Positions 46,439 through 55,575 of a stretch of 64,000 nucleotides of DNA are shown here, piece after piece. Made by a program: the position numbers and the translations under genes. This stretch comes from Peteryoungia desertarenae (GTDB lineage Bacteria; Pseudomonadota; Alphaproteobacteria; Rhizobiales; Rhizobiaceae). The notes below the pieces were generated by a model. The model searched no databases. It was given only the letters and a program-made list of their open reading frames with translations, and was not told the DNA's origin. Position 1 is the first letter of the stretch, and the number at the start of each line of letters is the position of its first letter. Location of the stretch: NCBI RefSeq assembly GCF_005860795.2, contig NZ_CP058351.1, positions 434,001 through 498,000 of the forward strand, read 5' to 3'.

Positions 46439-46555
46439 CCAGATCCCCGGGCTCTCAGGAGGAGTTGGGCGCTCGGGCGAGTTGCCTCCGGGAAGGAGGC
46501 GTGCCGGCTTTAAGGGGTGTTGCCGGGCACCGCACAACATGTGGAGGAATGACAA

Positions 46556-47479
46556 ATGAAGAAAATCGTAGCAGGTGCCCTTCTGGGCGTGCTGATGGCG
46601 TCGAGCGCGATGGCAGGCAATATCGGTGTTTCCATGGCAAACTCTGACACCTTCCTGACTGTCCTGCGCAAAGGCATCGAGAAGGCTGCTGGTGACGCAA
46701 GCCAGCCTGTTCAGATCGAAATCGCCGATGACGACGTCCAGAAGCAGCTTTCGCAGATCCAAAACTTCATTGCATCCAAGGTCGACGCAATCATTGTCAA
46801 CGCCGTCGACACGTCGGCGACCGCTCCGATGACCAAGCTTGCCAACGATGCCGGGATTCCGATCGTTTACGTCAACCGCATGCCGTCTGACGTTGACGCA
46901 CTAGGTCCCAAGGGCGCTTTCGTTGCATCAGACGAAGTCGAATCCGGTACGCTGCAAACCAAGGAAGTCTGCCGTATCCTCGGCGGTAAGGGCGACATTC
47001 TTGTCATGGTCGGCGACCTCGCCAACCAGGCCGCCGTCCAGCGTACCAAGGATATCCACGATGTCATCGCAACGCCTGAGTGCTCCGGCATGAAGATCCT
47101 CGATGAACAGACGGCAGTCTGGGATCCGGTCAAGGCGCAGGACCTGATGACCAACTGGATTGCCGCGGGCCATCAGCCGGCTGCAGTCATCGCCAACAAC
47201 GACAATATGGCGATCGGCGCCATCAATGCCATGAAGGCCGCCGGCTGGAGCATGGATGATGTTGTGGTAGCCGGTATCGATGCCACTCAAGAGGCACTCG
47301 CCTACATGAAGGCTGGCGATCTCGATGTCACCGTCTTCCAGGACGCTTTCGGCCAGGGTGCTGGTGCAGTCGATGCTGCCATCAAGCTCGCCAAGGGCGA
47401 CAAGGTTGATGCGAAGGTCTGGATCCCGTTCCAGCTCGTGACACCTGAGAACATGGATCAGTTCGTCACCAAGAACTGA
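46556..47479 (+). CDS. mocB: rhizopine/inositol-type ABC transporter substrate-binding protein (MocB-like)
   Basis: 307 residues. Signal peptide MKKIVAGALLGVLMASSAMA, cleavage at about residue 20. The periplasmic-binding-protein type 1 fold shows as NIGVSMANSDTFLTVLRKGI, DAIIVNAVDTSATAPMTKLA and AAVIANNDNMAIGAINAMKA. It is upstream of an RbsA-type ATPase and a permease, and in the moc context it should bind rhizopine or an inositol relative. A GC-rich hairpin follows the gene, which may protect its mRNA and raise its level over the other transporter parts. Confidence 0.85.
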   Translation: MKKIVAGALLGVLMASSAMAGNIGVSMANSDTFLTVLRKGIEKAAGDASQPVQIEIADDDVQKQLSQIQNFIASKVDAIIVNAVDTSATAPMTKLANDAGIPIVYVNRMPSDVDALGPKGAFVASDEVESGTLQTKEVCRILGGKGDILVMVGDLANQAAVQRTKDIHDVIATPECSGMKILDEQTAVWDPVKAQDLMTNWIAAGHQPAAVIANNDNMAIGAINAMKAAGWSMDDVVVAGIDATQEALAYMKAGDLDVTVFQDAFGQGAGAVDAAIKLAKGDKVDAKVWIPFQLVTPENMDQFVTKN

Positions 47480-47495
47480 TGCAAGGATGAAGAGG

Positions 47496-47518
47496 CCCGC
47501 CGTCATCAAGGCGGCGGG
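47496..47518 (+). promoter_or_regulatory. intercistronic hairpin
   Basis: CCCGCCG / CGGCGGG with a 9-base loop, between the binding protein and the ATPase genes, without a T-run. Hairpins in this position often give partial termination or stabilise the upstream mRNA for the abundant binding protein. Confidence 0.6.
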
Positions 47519-47542
47519 TCTGTCATTCGGGGAGGAGCCGAG

Positions 47543-49096
47543 ATGGCACGAACACAGGCATTGAGCCCGCAGACAATGCAGGCCGTACGGGCCAGCGGGG
47601 CCGTTCCACATAGTGAATACCTGCTTGAGGTCTCAGATGTGCGGAAAGAATTCCCGGGCGTCGTTGCACTCGACGATGTGCAGCTAAAGCTGCGACGCGG
47701 CACGGTGCATGCCCTTATGGGGGAAAATGGCGCTGGCAAGTCGACCTTAATGAAGATCCTTGCCGGGATCTACACGCCAGACAGCGGCAGCTTCAAGTTG
47801 CGCGGCGTTGATATTCGTCTCAAGAACCCGCTCGATGCCCTACAGAACGGCATTGCGATGATCCATCAGGAGCTGAACCTGATGGCACCCATGACGGTCT
47901 CCGAAAACATCTGGATTGGACGGGAGCCTCTGAGCCGTTTCGGCTTCGTTGACCACGCGGAGATGAACGGTCGCACGGCGGCACTCTTCGACCGTCTCGG
48001 CATCGACATCGATCCGGAAGTCAAGGTTGGGAAGCTTAGTGTTGCCAGTCGGCAGATGGTCGAAATTGCAAAGGCCGTTTCGTTTGATTCCGACGTCCTC
48101 ATCATGGACGAGCCGACATCAGCCCTGACCGAGAAGGAGGTCAACCACCTTTTCCGCATTATCCGGTCGCTTCGCGAGGATGGAAAAGGCATCATCTACA
48201 TCACACACAAGATGAATGAGCTCTTCGAGATTGCCGACGAGTTCTCTGTATTCCGCGATGGCAAGTACATTGCGACCTGTAACTCTGCAGATGTGACGCG
48301 CGACGACATCATCCGTATGATGGTGAGACGTGAGATCACCCAGATGTTTCCAAAGGAGCCGGCCAAAATCGGCGAGGTCGTCCTTTCTGCGAAAAGCCTC
48401 ACTCTCAATGGCGTTTTCCGCGATGTGTCATTCGATCTTCGGGCGGGTGAGATCTTAGGTTTTGCAGGTCTCGTCGGCTCCGGCCGCTCAAATGTTGCCG
48501 AAACTATCTTTGGTGTGACGCCTGCAGACGCAGGAGTAATCGAACTCTTCGGCAAGCCGGTGCAGGTCTCGTCGCCTTCGGTCGCCATGAGCCATGGCAT
48601 GGCTTTTCTCACCGAGGATCGCAAGGAAACAGGCTGCTTCCTTCTCCTCAATATTCAGGAGAACGCCCAGATGGCGGTGCTCCAGCAGCGATACGTGAAT
48701 TTCGGCTTTGTCCAACAGCAGGAATTGACCAAGGCAGCATCCGATATGGCCAACCGGCTTCGCGTGCGCACACCTGATATGAACGAACCTATCATCAACC
48801 TTTCCGGCGGCAATCAGCAGAAGGTGCTGATCTGTCGGTGGCTGATGACCAATCCGAAAATTCTGATCCTCGACGAACCCACTCGTGGCATCGACGTCGG
48901 TGCAAAAGCCGAGATCCACCGCCTGATCTCGCAACTCGCAGGCCAGGGGGTGGCAATCATCATGATCTCGTCGGAGATGCCAGAGGTGCTCGGTATGAGC
49001 GACAGGATTGTCGTGCTGCATGAAGGTCGGGTCACAGGAATCCTGGACCGCGCGGAAGCCGACCAAGTCAAAATCATGGAGCTGGCGTCGCGTTGA
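47543..49096 (+). CDS. sugar-type ABC transporter ATP-binding protein (RbsA/MglA family)
   Basis: 517 residues in two ABC domains. The first has Walker [10 protein letters not shown] and Walker [13 protein letters not shown]. The second has a degenerate Walker A (GLVGSGRSN), the signature LSGGNQQK and Walker [13 protein letters not shown]. Fused two-domain ATPases with a weak second site are the rule in ribose/inositol importers. A GGAGGAG ribosome site precedes the ATG. It energises uptake together with the MocB-like protein and the downstream permease. Confidence 0.92.
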   Translation: MARTQALSPQTMQAVRASGAVPHSEYLLEVSDVRKEFPGVVALDDVQLKLRRGTVHALMGENGAGKSTLMKILAGIYTPDSGSFKLRGVDIRLKNPLDALQNGIAMIHQELNLMAPMTVSENIWIGREPLSRFGFVDHAEMNGRTAALFDRLGIDIDPEVKVGKLSVASRQMVEIAKAVSFDSDVLIMDEPTSALTEKEVNHLFRIIRSLREDGKGIIYITHKMNELFEIADEFSVFRDGKYIATCNSADVTRDDIIRMMVRREITQMFPKEPAKIGEVVLSAKSLTLNGVFRDVSFDLRAGEILGFAGLVGSGRSNVAETIFGVTPADAGVIELFGKPVQVSSPSVAMSHGMAFLTEDRKETGCFLLLNIQENAQMAVLQQRYVNFGFVQQQELTKAASDMANRLRVRTPDMNEPIINLSGGNQQKVLICRWLMTNPKILILDEPTRGIDVGAKAEIHRLISQLAGQGVAIIMISSEMPEVLGMSDRIVVLHEGRVTGILDRAEADQVKIMELASR

Positions 49097-49116
49097 CGAC
49101 CAGCCGGGAGGGAATC

Positions 49117-50199
49117 ATGTCAGATGCCACCAACGAACTCGGCGAAACGTCGAAGACGGGCCTGAAAAAAGTACGCCGTTTACCGCCAGAATTCTCGATT
49201 CTGGCCGTCTTGATTGGAATCGCACTCGTCTTCGAAATCATCGGCTGGTACGTCGTCGGAGAGAGCTTCCTAGGAAACAAGCAGCGCCTCTCGATCATCG
49301 TGTTGCAAGTGGCCGTGACCGGGATCATTGCCGTCGGCGTTACCCAAGTCATTATCACGGGCGGTATCGACCTCTCGTCGGGCTCGATGGTGGGTTTCAT
49401 CGCCATGGTCGTGGCGAGTTTTGCGCAAACATCGCTCAATGCGCGCGCCGTCTTTCTACAACCGGAATATGCCGCTTTCGGACTGGACTGGTTCATCGAT
49501 TCCAGCCCTTTCTGGCCCATTATGGCGGGTATTCTACTCGGCGCGTTTCTTGGCTACATCAACGGGGTTATCATCGCGAAGACGGGAATACCGCCCTTCA
49601 TCGCTACGCTCGGCATGATGGTGTCGGCGCGCGGTCTTGCCAAATGGTATACGGAAGGCCAGCCCGTCGCTCTCTTGAACGACAACTTCACCTGGTTGGG
49701 ACAGAGCTTCGATCTCTGGGGGTTTCCGGTTCCGCGGACGGTGATCGTCTTCTTTATTGTGGCCACGATCTGTCACATTGCACTTTGCTACACCCGCTAC
49801 GGCAAGTTTACCTATGCCATCGGCGCAAACCCGCAAGCCGCACGCGTGTCCGGCATCGACATCGGAAAGCACCTAATCAAGGTATATGCGGTTGCGGGCC
49901 TGTTGTCGGGCGTTGCAGGTGTGATGCTGGCGGCGCGTGCACAATCCGGCCAGCCTAATATGGGAGTCGCCTTCGAACTCGACGCTATTGCTGCAGCCGT
50001 GATCGGCGGCACATCGCTCGCCGGTGGTGTTGGCCGCATCACGGGTACTGTAATCGGCGTGATCATCCTGGGGGTCGTTACGTCCGGCTTCACCTTTCTC
50101 AAGGTTGGGGCCTACTATCAGGAGATCGTCAAGGGCGCGATTATTATCGCTGCCGTTGTGATCGATGTGCATCGCCAAAAGAAAAAATCCCGCGCCTAA
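49117..50199 (+). CDS. sugar-type ABC transporter permease (RbsC family)
   Basis: The start ATG at 49117 follows GGGAGGG; the in-frame TTG at 49093 overlaps the ATPase stop and is less likely. 360 residues with about 8-10 hydrophobic helices. Family motifs are ITGGIDLSSGSMVGFIAMV, NGVIIAKTGIPPFIATLGMM and IAAAVIGGTSLAGGVGRITG. It is the inner-membrane channel of the MocB-type importer and ends the transporter operon, directly before a strong terminator. Confidence 0.9.
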   Translation: MSDATNELGETSKTGLKKVRRLPPEFSILAVLIGIALVFEIIGWYVVGESFLGNKQRLSIIVLQVAVTGIIAVGVTQVIITGGIDLSSGSMVGFIAMVVASFAQTSLNARAVFLQPEYAAFGLDWFIDSSPFWPIMAGILLGAFLGYINGVIIAKTGIPPFIATLGMMVSARGLAKWYTEGQPVALLNDNFTWLGQSFDLWGFPVPRTVIVFFIVATICHIALCYTRYGKFTYAIGANPQAARVSGIDIGKHLIKVYAVAGLLSGVAGVMLAARAQSGQPNMGVAFELDAIAAAVIGGTSLAGGVGRITGTVIGVIILGVVTSGFTFLKVGAYYQEIVKGAIIIAAVVIDVHRQKKKSRA

Positions 50200-50216
50200 A
50201 CCTCCCAGGCCAACTG

Positions 50217-50255
50217 GGGCGATGCGAAGAAATTGGGATCCGCATCGCCCTTTTT
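50217..50255 (+). terminator. rho-independent terminator
   Basis: GGGCGATGCG / CGCATCGCCC perfect 10-bp stem followed by TTTTT. It separates the transporter operon from purU, so purU-folD-mocA should have a separate promoter or be reached only by readthrough. Confidence 0.9.
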
Positions 50256-50298
50256 CAAACTGTACCACCTCCAAAGATATCCGGAGCATCCGACATCC

Positions 50299-51183
50299 AT
50301 GACGCCGTTTGTATTGACCGTATCTTGCCCGTCCACTCGTGGCATTGTTGCTGCGATCTCGGGTTATCTGGCCGACCAGGGCTGCAACATCGTCGACTCG
50401 TCCCAGTTCGACGATCTTCATACCGGACAGTTCTTCATGCGCGTCTCTTTCATCTCGGAGGAAGGCGCAGCGCAAGCCAAACTCGAAAAGGGCTTCGTGG
50501 CCGTCGCCGAGAAGTTCGACATGAACTGGAACCTATATGACGCAGCCCAGCGCATGAAGGTGCTGCTGATGGTGTCGCGTTTCGGCCACTGCCTGAACGA
50601 CCTGCTCTATCGCTGGAAGATCGGCGCGCTCCCAATCGACATCGTCGGCGTCGTCTCGAACCACTTCGACTATCAGAAGGTCGTCGTGAACCACGATATC
50701 CCCTTCCACCACATCAAGGTGACCAAGGAGAACAAGCCGGAAGCCGAAGCCCGCATTATGGATCTGGTCGAGCAGACGGGCACCGAGCTCATCGTTCTCG
50801 CCCGCTACATGCAGGTTCTCTCCGACGACATGTGCCGCAAGATGTCGGGCAAAGTCATCAACATTCACCACTCCTTCCTGCCGAGCTTCAAGGGTGCCAA
50901 CCCCTACAAGCAGGCCTTCGAGCGCGGCGTGAAGCTGATTGGGGCAACCGCCCACTACGTGACCGCCGACCTCGATGAAGGTCCGATCATCGAACAGGAT
51001 GTTGCCCGCATCACCCATGCGCAGTCGGCGGAAGACTATGTCTCAATCGGCCGCGATGTCGAAAGCCAGGTCTTGGCACGCGCGATCCACGCCCATATCC
51101 ACCACCGGACCTTCATCAACGGCAACCGCACGGTCGTCTTCCCGGCAAGCCCCGGCTCCTATGCCTCCGAGCGCATGGGGTGA
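50299..51183 (+). CDS. purU: formyltetrahydrofolate deformylase
   Basis: The start [20 protein letters not shown] at 50299 gives 294 residues. An N-terminal ACT domain (about 1-85) is followed by the formyl-transferase domain with [13 protein letters not shown] (catalytic Asn and His) and [16 protein letters not shown] (catalytic Asp). It hydrolyses 10-formyl-THF to formate and THF, releasing folate when one-carbon units are in excess. Its place beside folD and the O-demethylation genes suggests handling of the formaldehyde released from rhizopine (or from the betaines). It abuts folD (3-bp gap). Confidence 0.92.
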   Translation: MTPFVLTVSCPSTRGIVAAISGYLADQGCNIVDSSQFDDLHTGQFFMRVSFISEEGAAQAKLEKGFVAVAEKFDMNWNLYDAAQRMKVLLMVSRFGHCLNDLLYRWKIGALPIDIVGVVSNHFDYQKVVVNHDIPFHHIKVTKENKPEAEARIMDLVEQTGTELIVLARYMQVLSDDMCRKMSGKVINIHHSFLPSFKGANPYKQAFERGVKLIGATAHYVTADLDEGPIIEQDVARITHAQSAEDYVSIGRDVESQVLARAIHAHIHHRTFINGNRTVVFPASPGSYASERMG

Positions 51184-51185
51184 AC

Positions 51186-52085
51186 ATGACAGTCATCATC
51201 GACGGAAAGGCGGCCGCCGCTTCGGTCATCGAAGCGGTAACCGTAGCGGCAACGACGCTCGAAAGGTCCGGCCATCGCAAACCCGGCCTTGCCGTCGTCA
51301 TCGTCGGCGACGACCCGGCAAGCCATGCTTATGTTGGCGCGAAAAGCCGCATGGCCAAGCAGTGCGGCTTCAACTCCATTCAGCATACGCTGCCGAAACA
51401 GACCTCGCAGGAAGACCTGATGGCGCTGGTCGCCGCGCTAAACGCCGATCCAGATATCGACGGAATTCTGGTCCAGCTCCCCCTTCCGAAACATCTCGAA
51501 AGCGAGCCGGTCATCCAGTCGATCCTGCCGGAAAAGGACGTCGACGGTCTGCACATCCTCAATGCCGGTAAACTCGCAACCTGAGACCTCAAGAGCGGGC
51601 TCATCTCCTGCACGCCCGTCGGCGCCATGATATTGGTCCGCCAGATTCATGGCAAGGATCTCTCGGGCCTGAACGCCCTCGTCATTGGTCGCTCCAACCT
51701 CTTCGGCAAGCCGATGGCGCAGCTTCTGCTGAATGCCAACGCCACCGTCACCATCGGCCATTCGAAGAGCCGCGATTTGCCCGAACTTGCCCGTCAGGCG
51801 GATATTCTGGTCGCTGCCGTCGGTCGAGCCGAAATGGTCAAGGCGGACTGGCTGAAGCCGGGCGCGACCGTCATCGATGTCGGCATCAACCGCGTCGCAG
51901 CTCCCGAAAAGGGCAAGGGCAAGTCCAAGCTGGTGGGCGACGTCGCCTTTGCCGAATGCAAGCCGATCGCCAAGGCCATCTCTCCGGTGCCCGCCGGTGT
52001 GGGACCAATGACGATTGCCATGCTGATGGCCAATACCGTGATCGCGGCCCATCGCCGTGCGGGTGTTGCTGCACCGTGTTTCTGA
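51186..52085 (+). pseudogene. folD: methylene-THF dehydrogenase/cyclohydrolase with internal stop
   Basis: Full-length FolD sequence (about 299 codons) with one in-frame TGA at 51582-51584. [20 protein letters not shown] with [11 protein letters not shown] (catalytic Tyr and Lys), [10 protein letters not shown] and EKDVDGLH precede it. The frame then resumes with [11 protein letters not shown], the NADP motif [14 protein letters not shown] and GDVAF to 52085. The usual residue at the stop is Gly in L-A-T-G-D, so GGA became TGA. Without readthrough the product lacks the cofactor domain and is inactive. A housekeeping folD elsewhere is likely. Confidence 0.9.
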
Positions 52086-52123
52086 TAGCGTTCGAATGAG
52101 CCTCTAACCGCTGGGAGGGCGTG

Positions 52124-53254
52124 ATGGGACTGGGTGTGGGGTTGATTGGTTCTGGCTACATGGGCAAATGCCATGCTCTTGCATGGACTTCTGTAGCGAC
52201 GGTCTTTCCAGACGTCCGCCGTCCGCGGCTCGTCGCACTCGCCGATGCAACCCCGGAACTTGCGCGACAGCAGGCTGAGGCATTTGGTTTCAGCCGAGGG
52301 ACAGGAGATTGGCGCGACCTGATTTCCGATCCCGCAATCGATGTAGTCTCCATCGCGGCCCCGAACCAGTTTCACGCAGATATGGCAGTGGCAGCATTGG
52401 AAGCTGGCAAACATGTCTGGTGCGAAAAGCCGATGGCAACATCTCTCAAAGATGCTACCCGCATGCGAGATGCAGCAAGACTCTCAGGCAAGACGGCGAT
52501 CCTCGGCTACAACTACATCCAGAACCCCATGATCCGGCATGCGCGCAAACTGATTGCCGAAGGCAGGATCGGCGACGTCAATCACATCCGACTCGAGATG
52601 GATGAAGATTATATGGCCGATCCGGCCGAGCCCTTCTACTGGAAGAGTGAAAAGAAATCCGGATACGGCGCACTCGATGACTTCGCAGTTCACCCGCTTT
52701 CGCTGCTGGCCGTCCTCCATGGACGCATCACCTCCGTCGTCGCCGACATGGCTAAACCCTATCCAGACAGGCCGGCCAATAATGGTGGTCGTCGCAATGT
52801 CGAGAACCACGACATCGCCCAGGCTCTGTTTAGGACTGAGCTAGGCGCTTCGGGTGTGCTGATGGTCAACCGTTCAGCCTGGGGCAGGAAAGGTCGAATT
52901 GCGCTACAGATCTTCGGCTCCAGGGGATCAATCCTCTACGATCAGGAGCGGATGAACGAGCTGCAGATCTATATGACCGAAGATCCGGCTGATCTTCAGG
53001 GCTACCGTACGATACTCGCGGCACCGCCCCATCCGCCCTATCGCGAGTTTGTCCCTGCACCGGGTCATGGTTTAGGCTTCAACGAACTAAAGGTGATTGA
53101 GTGCCATGAGCTGCTCCAGGCGATCTCTGGCGAACACGACGCCTATGTCATCGACTTCGAACGTGGCCTGGAAATAGAGCGGACAGTGCATGCGGCGGCA
53201 CAATCGCTAGAAGCTGGCGCGTGGATCAACGTCGAGTCCATAAGCCCGCAATAA
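52124..53254 (+). CDS. mocA: Gfo/Idh/MocA-family dehydrogenase (MocA-like)
   Basis: 376 residues from ATG 52124, behind GGGAGGG. The N-terminal motif GVGLIGSGYMGKCHALAW, the catalytic Lys in WCEKPMATS, and the second-domain segments LGYNYIQNP, SGYGALDDFAVHPLSL and NHDIAQALF look like the rhizobial MocA branch. MocA is a dehydrogenase needed for rhizopine breakdown after demethylation, probably acting on scyllo-inosamine or a keto derivative. It follows the broken folD by 38 bp. A large hairpin after the gene (53418-53452) may end the transcript. Confidence 0.85.
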   Translation: MGLGVGLIGSGYMGKCHALAWTSVATVFPDVRRPRLVALADATPELARQQAEAFGFSRGTGDWRDLISDPAIDVVSIAAPNQFHADMAVAALEAGKHVWCEKPMATSLKDATRMRDAARLSGKTAILGYNYIQNPMIRHARKLIAEGRIGDVNHIRLEMDEDYMADPAEPFYWKSEKKSGYGALDDFAVHPLSLLAVLHGRITSVVADMAKPYPDRPANNGGRRNVENHDIAQALFRTELGASGVLMVNRSAWGRKGRIALQIFGSRGSILYDQERMNELQIYMTEDPADLQGYRTILAAPPHPPYREFVPAPGHGLGFNELKVIECHELLQAISGEHDAYVIDFERGLEIERTVHAAAQSLEAGAWINVESISPQ

Positions 53255-53417
53255 TCTTAGAGCGCGCAATCCTGTTGTCTATTTCAGTGGACAGACCACC
53301 TGGCCAAGCGCCCGAAATGAGTGCGCCCTTGCCGCCACTTCCCTGCCCAAGCAGATCGTAAAGAGCCAGGTGCTTTTAGGAAAGCGATACCAGCACATCG
53401 AAGCGATGGTTACACCG

Positions 53418-53452
53418 GAGGGAAGCCCGAAGGGGGTTCCACGGCTTCCCTC
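53418..53452. terminator. long hairpin between convergent units
   Basis: GAGGGAAGCC and GGCTTCCCTC form a perfect 10-bp stem with a 15-base loop, between mocA (ends 53254) and the oppositely oriented SDR (ends 53461). There is no long T-run, so its action as a terminator is likely but not certain. Confidence 0.55.
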
Positions 53453-53460
53453 GCCTCTCC

Positions 53461-54288
53461 TCAGAGCGTCATCTTGTACCGCGGATGGGGGCTGTCCTCA
53501 TACGCGCCCCAGATCGACTGGTCGAAATTGATGGTGGCGCCGGTCATCAGGCCGCTCTCCTCCGACGAGAGATAGGCACAGGCGCGTGCCACTTCGGCGG
53601 GGTCGACAAGCCGACCGAAGGGCTGGCGGGCGGCAGCCTCCTGTAGCCAGTCCGCCGAGGCACCATGATATTCCCGCTGGATTCGATCCTCGCCGTCGCT
53701 CGACATCCAGCCGATATTCAGCCCGTTGCAGCGAATGCGGTTCTTCAACAGACCGAAGGCGACGTTGCGGGTCAGCGTATCGAGCGCGCCCTTGGAGGCG
53801 CAATAGGCGGCGATGAAGGGCTGACCGGCCATCGATGACATGGAGGAGATGTTGACGATCGTGCCGTCGACGCCATCGCGCAGCATCAGCTTCACCGCAT
53901 CCTAGATCAGGAAGAAGGGCGCGCGGGTATTGATCGCGAACATTCGGTCGAACAACGCCTCGTCGGTGTCGAGGATCGTGCCGCGATCGGTGATGGCAGC
54001 GACATTGACGATGGCATCGACACGGCCGAACTTTTCATCGGCAGCAGCGACGACCCGGCGGCAATCGGAAACCTCCCCGAGATCAGCGGCTACGAAATGC
54101 ACCGAGGTGCCATACCGTTCCGCAATTTCACGGGCCGTGACCTCCCCTTTCTCGCGGCTGCGGCCGCAGATGATCAGGCCTTTTGCACCGCGCTCGGCAA
54201 ACAGCCGCGCGACTTCCGCGCCCAGCCCCTGTGTGCCGCCGGTGACCACGGCGATCTTGTTGTCCAGTCCTCCCATTGTCTTCCTCAT
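53461..54288 (-). pseudogene. SDR family oxidoreductase with in-frame stop
   Basis: One continuous frame from 54288 to 53461 with a single TAG at about 53902. Cofactor motif VVTGGTQGLGAEVARLFAER, NVAA, catalytic Ser in NISSMSSMAG and YCASK are all in frame. The codon before DAVKLM is TAG where CAG (Gln) would be expected. The stop splits the protein before the catalytic Tyr, so it should be inactive. The ATG overlaps the stop of the PhyH gene (ATGA), so the two were once co-translated. Confidence 0.88.
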
Positions 54289-55478
54289 GCCCTGCGCTTG
54301 GCAGCCTGTGTCTCGACGAGCGCTGCGAAGGCCTCCGGCTCCATGCCCGCCTCGAGTGCTTCCGTCATCATGGTGTTCTGCGTTTTCGGCGCAAGGCCAC
54401 CGACCGGCGGATCGCTGTCGAGATTGGTCGGGAAGGCATAACCTTCCGCGGTGGCCGCAATGGCATTGGCGATTTCGGCCGAAGTCAGCGTGCCCGTCCT
54501 ATGGGCCGCGAACAGCGCCGGATAGACCGCCTTGCACATCGCGTCGCGGTCGACGCTCTCCATGGCGCGGCCAAAGGCCGAGGAGACCTGCAGCAGGTTC
54601 GCCATGCGCCAGATGTCCTTAGAGACGTTGTTGCCGGCGCCATGCATCAGGGCCGGATTGAAGAAGACAGCGTCGCCCTTCGACAGCGGCAGCTGCTCGT
54701 GGCTCTCGGCGAACACAGCCTGGAATTCCGGCCGGCCGAAGGCGAGGTAGCCTTCGAAGAAGCTCTGAGAATAAGGCAGGAAAAGCGTCGGACCGCTTTC
54801 GACCGGCATGTCGCAATGGGCGACTGCGCCCTGGAGCGTCAGTAGCGGCGAGACCGCGTGGATATGGCCAGGATAGGCCTGCATCTGTTCCGGAGACATG
54901 AAGCCGAGGTGATAATCGCGGTGCGGGACCTGCGCCTTGCCGCCGGGGTTTACCCGGTTCATCTGCGCCGTCATCTGATAGCCGCGGCCGAGCCAGGCTT
55001 CCGACGCCATGGCGATCGCGTTCGAGGCATAATAGCGGGCGAAATTGTCGGGGTCGGCGAGCGCGTGTTTCTGCAGCGAATTCCAGATGCGGTCATTGGC
55101 GCCGGGCTTGGCGAAGTGGTCAGCGGCCGCCTTGCCGCCTTCCTTCTCGGCCTTGACGATTCCGTTGAAGACCTCGGTCGCGCGATCGACGACCGCAAGA
55201 TCGGCAATGGCATTTTTGATGACGATGACGCCGGGGCCATTCGTGAAGACCTCGACCCATTCGGCCATCAATTCGCGACGGGCCTCCGGATCGCGGGCGA
55301 TGTCGCGCACCGCCGATCCGTTATAGAGGAGCACGTTCTTCTCCACCCCGGCGGCGAACGGCCAGTCTTCGCGCCTGGTCTTTTGCGCCACCAGCGCCTT
55401 GAAGGCCTCGATGTCGCCGGCCTGACTGTCGAGCCAGACCTTGTCGCGGCGACGGCTGGTCAGTGTTCTCTGGTCCAT
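54285..55478 (-). CDS. phytanoyl-CoA dioxygenase (PhyH) family protein
   Basis: 397 residues. A PhyH-type Fe(II)/2-oxoglutarate oxygenase: the H-x-D metal motif is HRDYHLGFM, preceded by QMTAQMNRVNPGGKAQ. The distal His is in FNPALMHGAGNNVSKDIWRM, with Arg for 2-oxoglutarate nearby. A GGAGGAG ribosome site precedes the ATG. It is coupled to the broken SDR and divergent from a LacI regulator, forming a small inducible unit next to the moc genes. Hydroxylation or demethylation of an inositol-type compound is plausible, but the substrate is unknown. Confidence 0.85.
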   Translation of the reverse strand: MDQRTLTSRRRDKVWLDSQAGDIEAFKALVAQKTRREDWPFAAGVEKNVLLYNGSAVRDIARDPEARRELMAEWVEVFTNGPGVIVIKNAIADLAVVDRATEVFNGIVKAEKEGGKAAADHFAKPGANDRIWNSLQKHALADPDNFARYYASNAIAMASEAWLGRGYQMTAQMNRVNPGGKAQVPHRDYHLGFMSPEQMQAYPGHIHAVSPLLTLQGAVAHCDMPVESGPTLFLPYSQSFFEGYLAFGRPEFQAVFAESHEQLPLSKGDAVFFNPALMHGAGNNVSKDIWRMANLLQVSSAFGRAMESVDRDAMCKAVYPALFAAHRTGTLTSAEIANAIAATAEGYAFPTNLDSDPPVGGLAPKTQNTMMTEALEAGMEPEAFAALVETQAAKRRA

Positions 55479-55575
55479 GGTCTCCTCCCGAATTCCTCAT
55501 CCACCTTGACCATAGTCAGGCGACGGGCGAGAGATTAGCGGCAAAACACCTCAAAAGCACCTCAAGGCCCAAACC

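Noticed and set aside
51582..51584. TGA in folD as selenocysteine or programmed readthrough
   Set aside because: FolD proteins have Gly here, no selenocysteine role is known, and no hairpin of the expected kind was recognised downstream. A point mutation is simpler.
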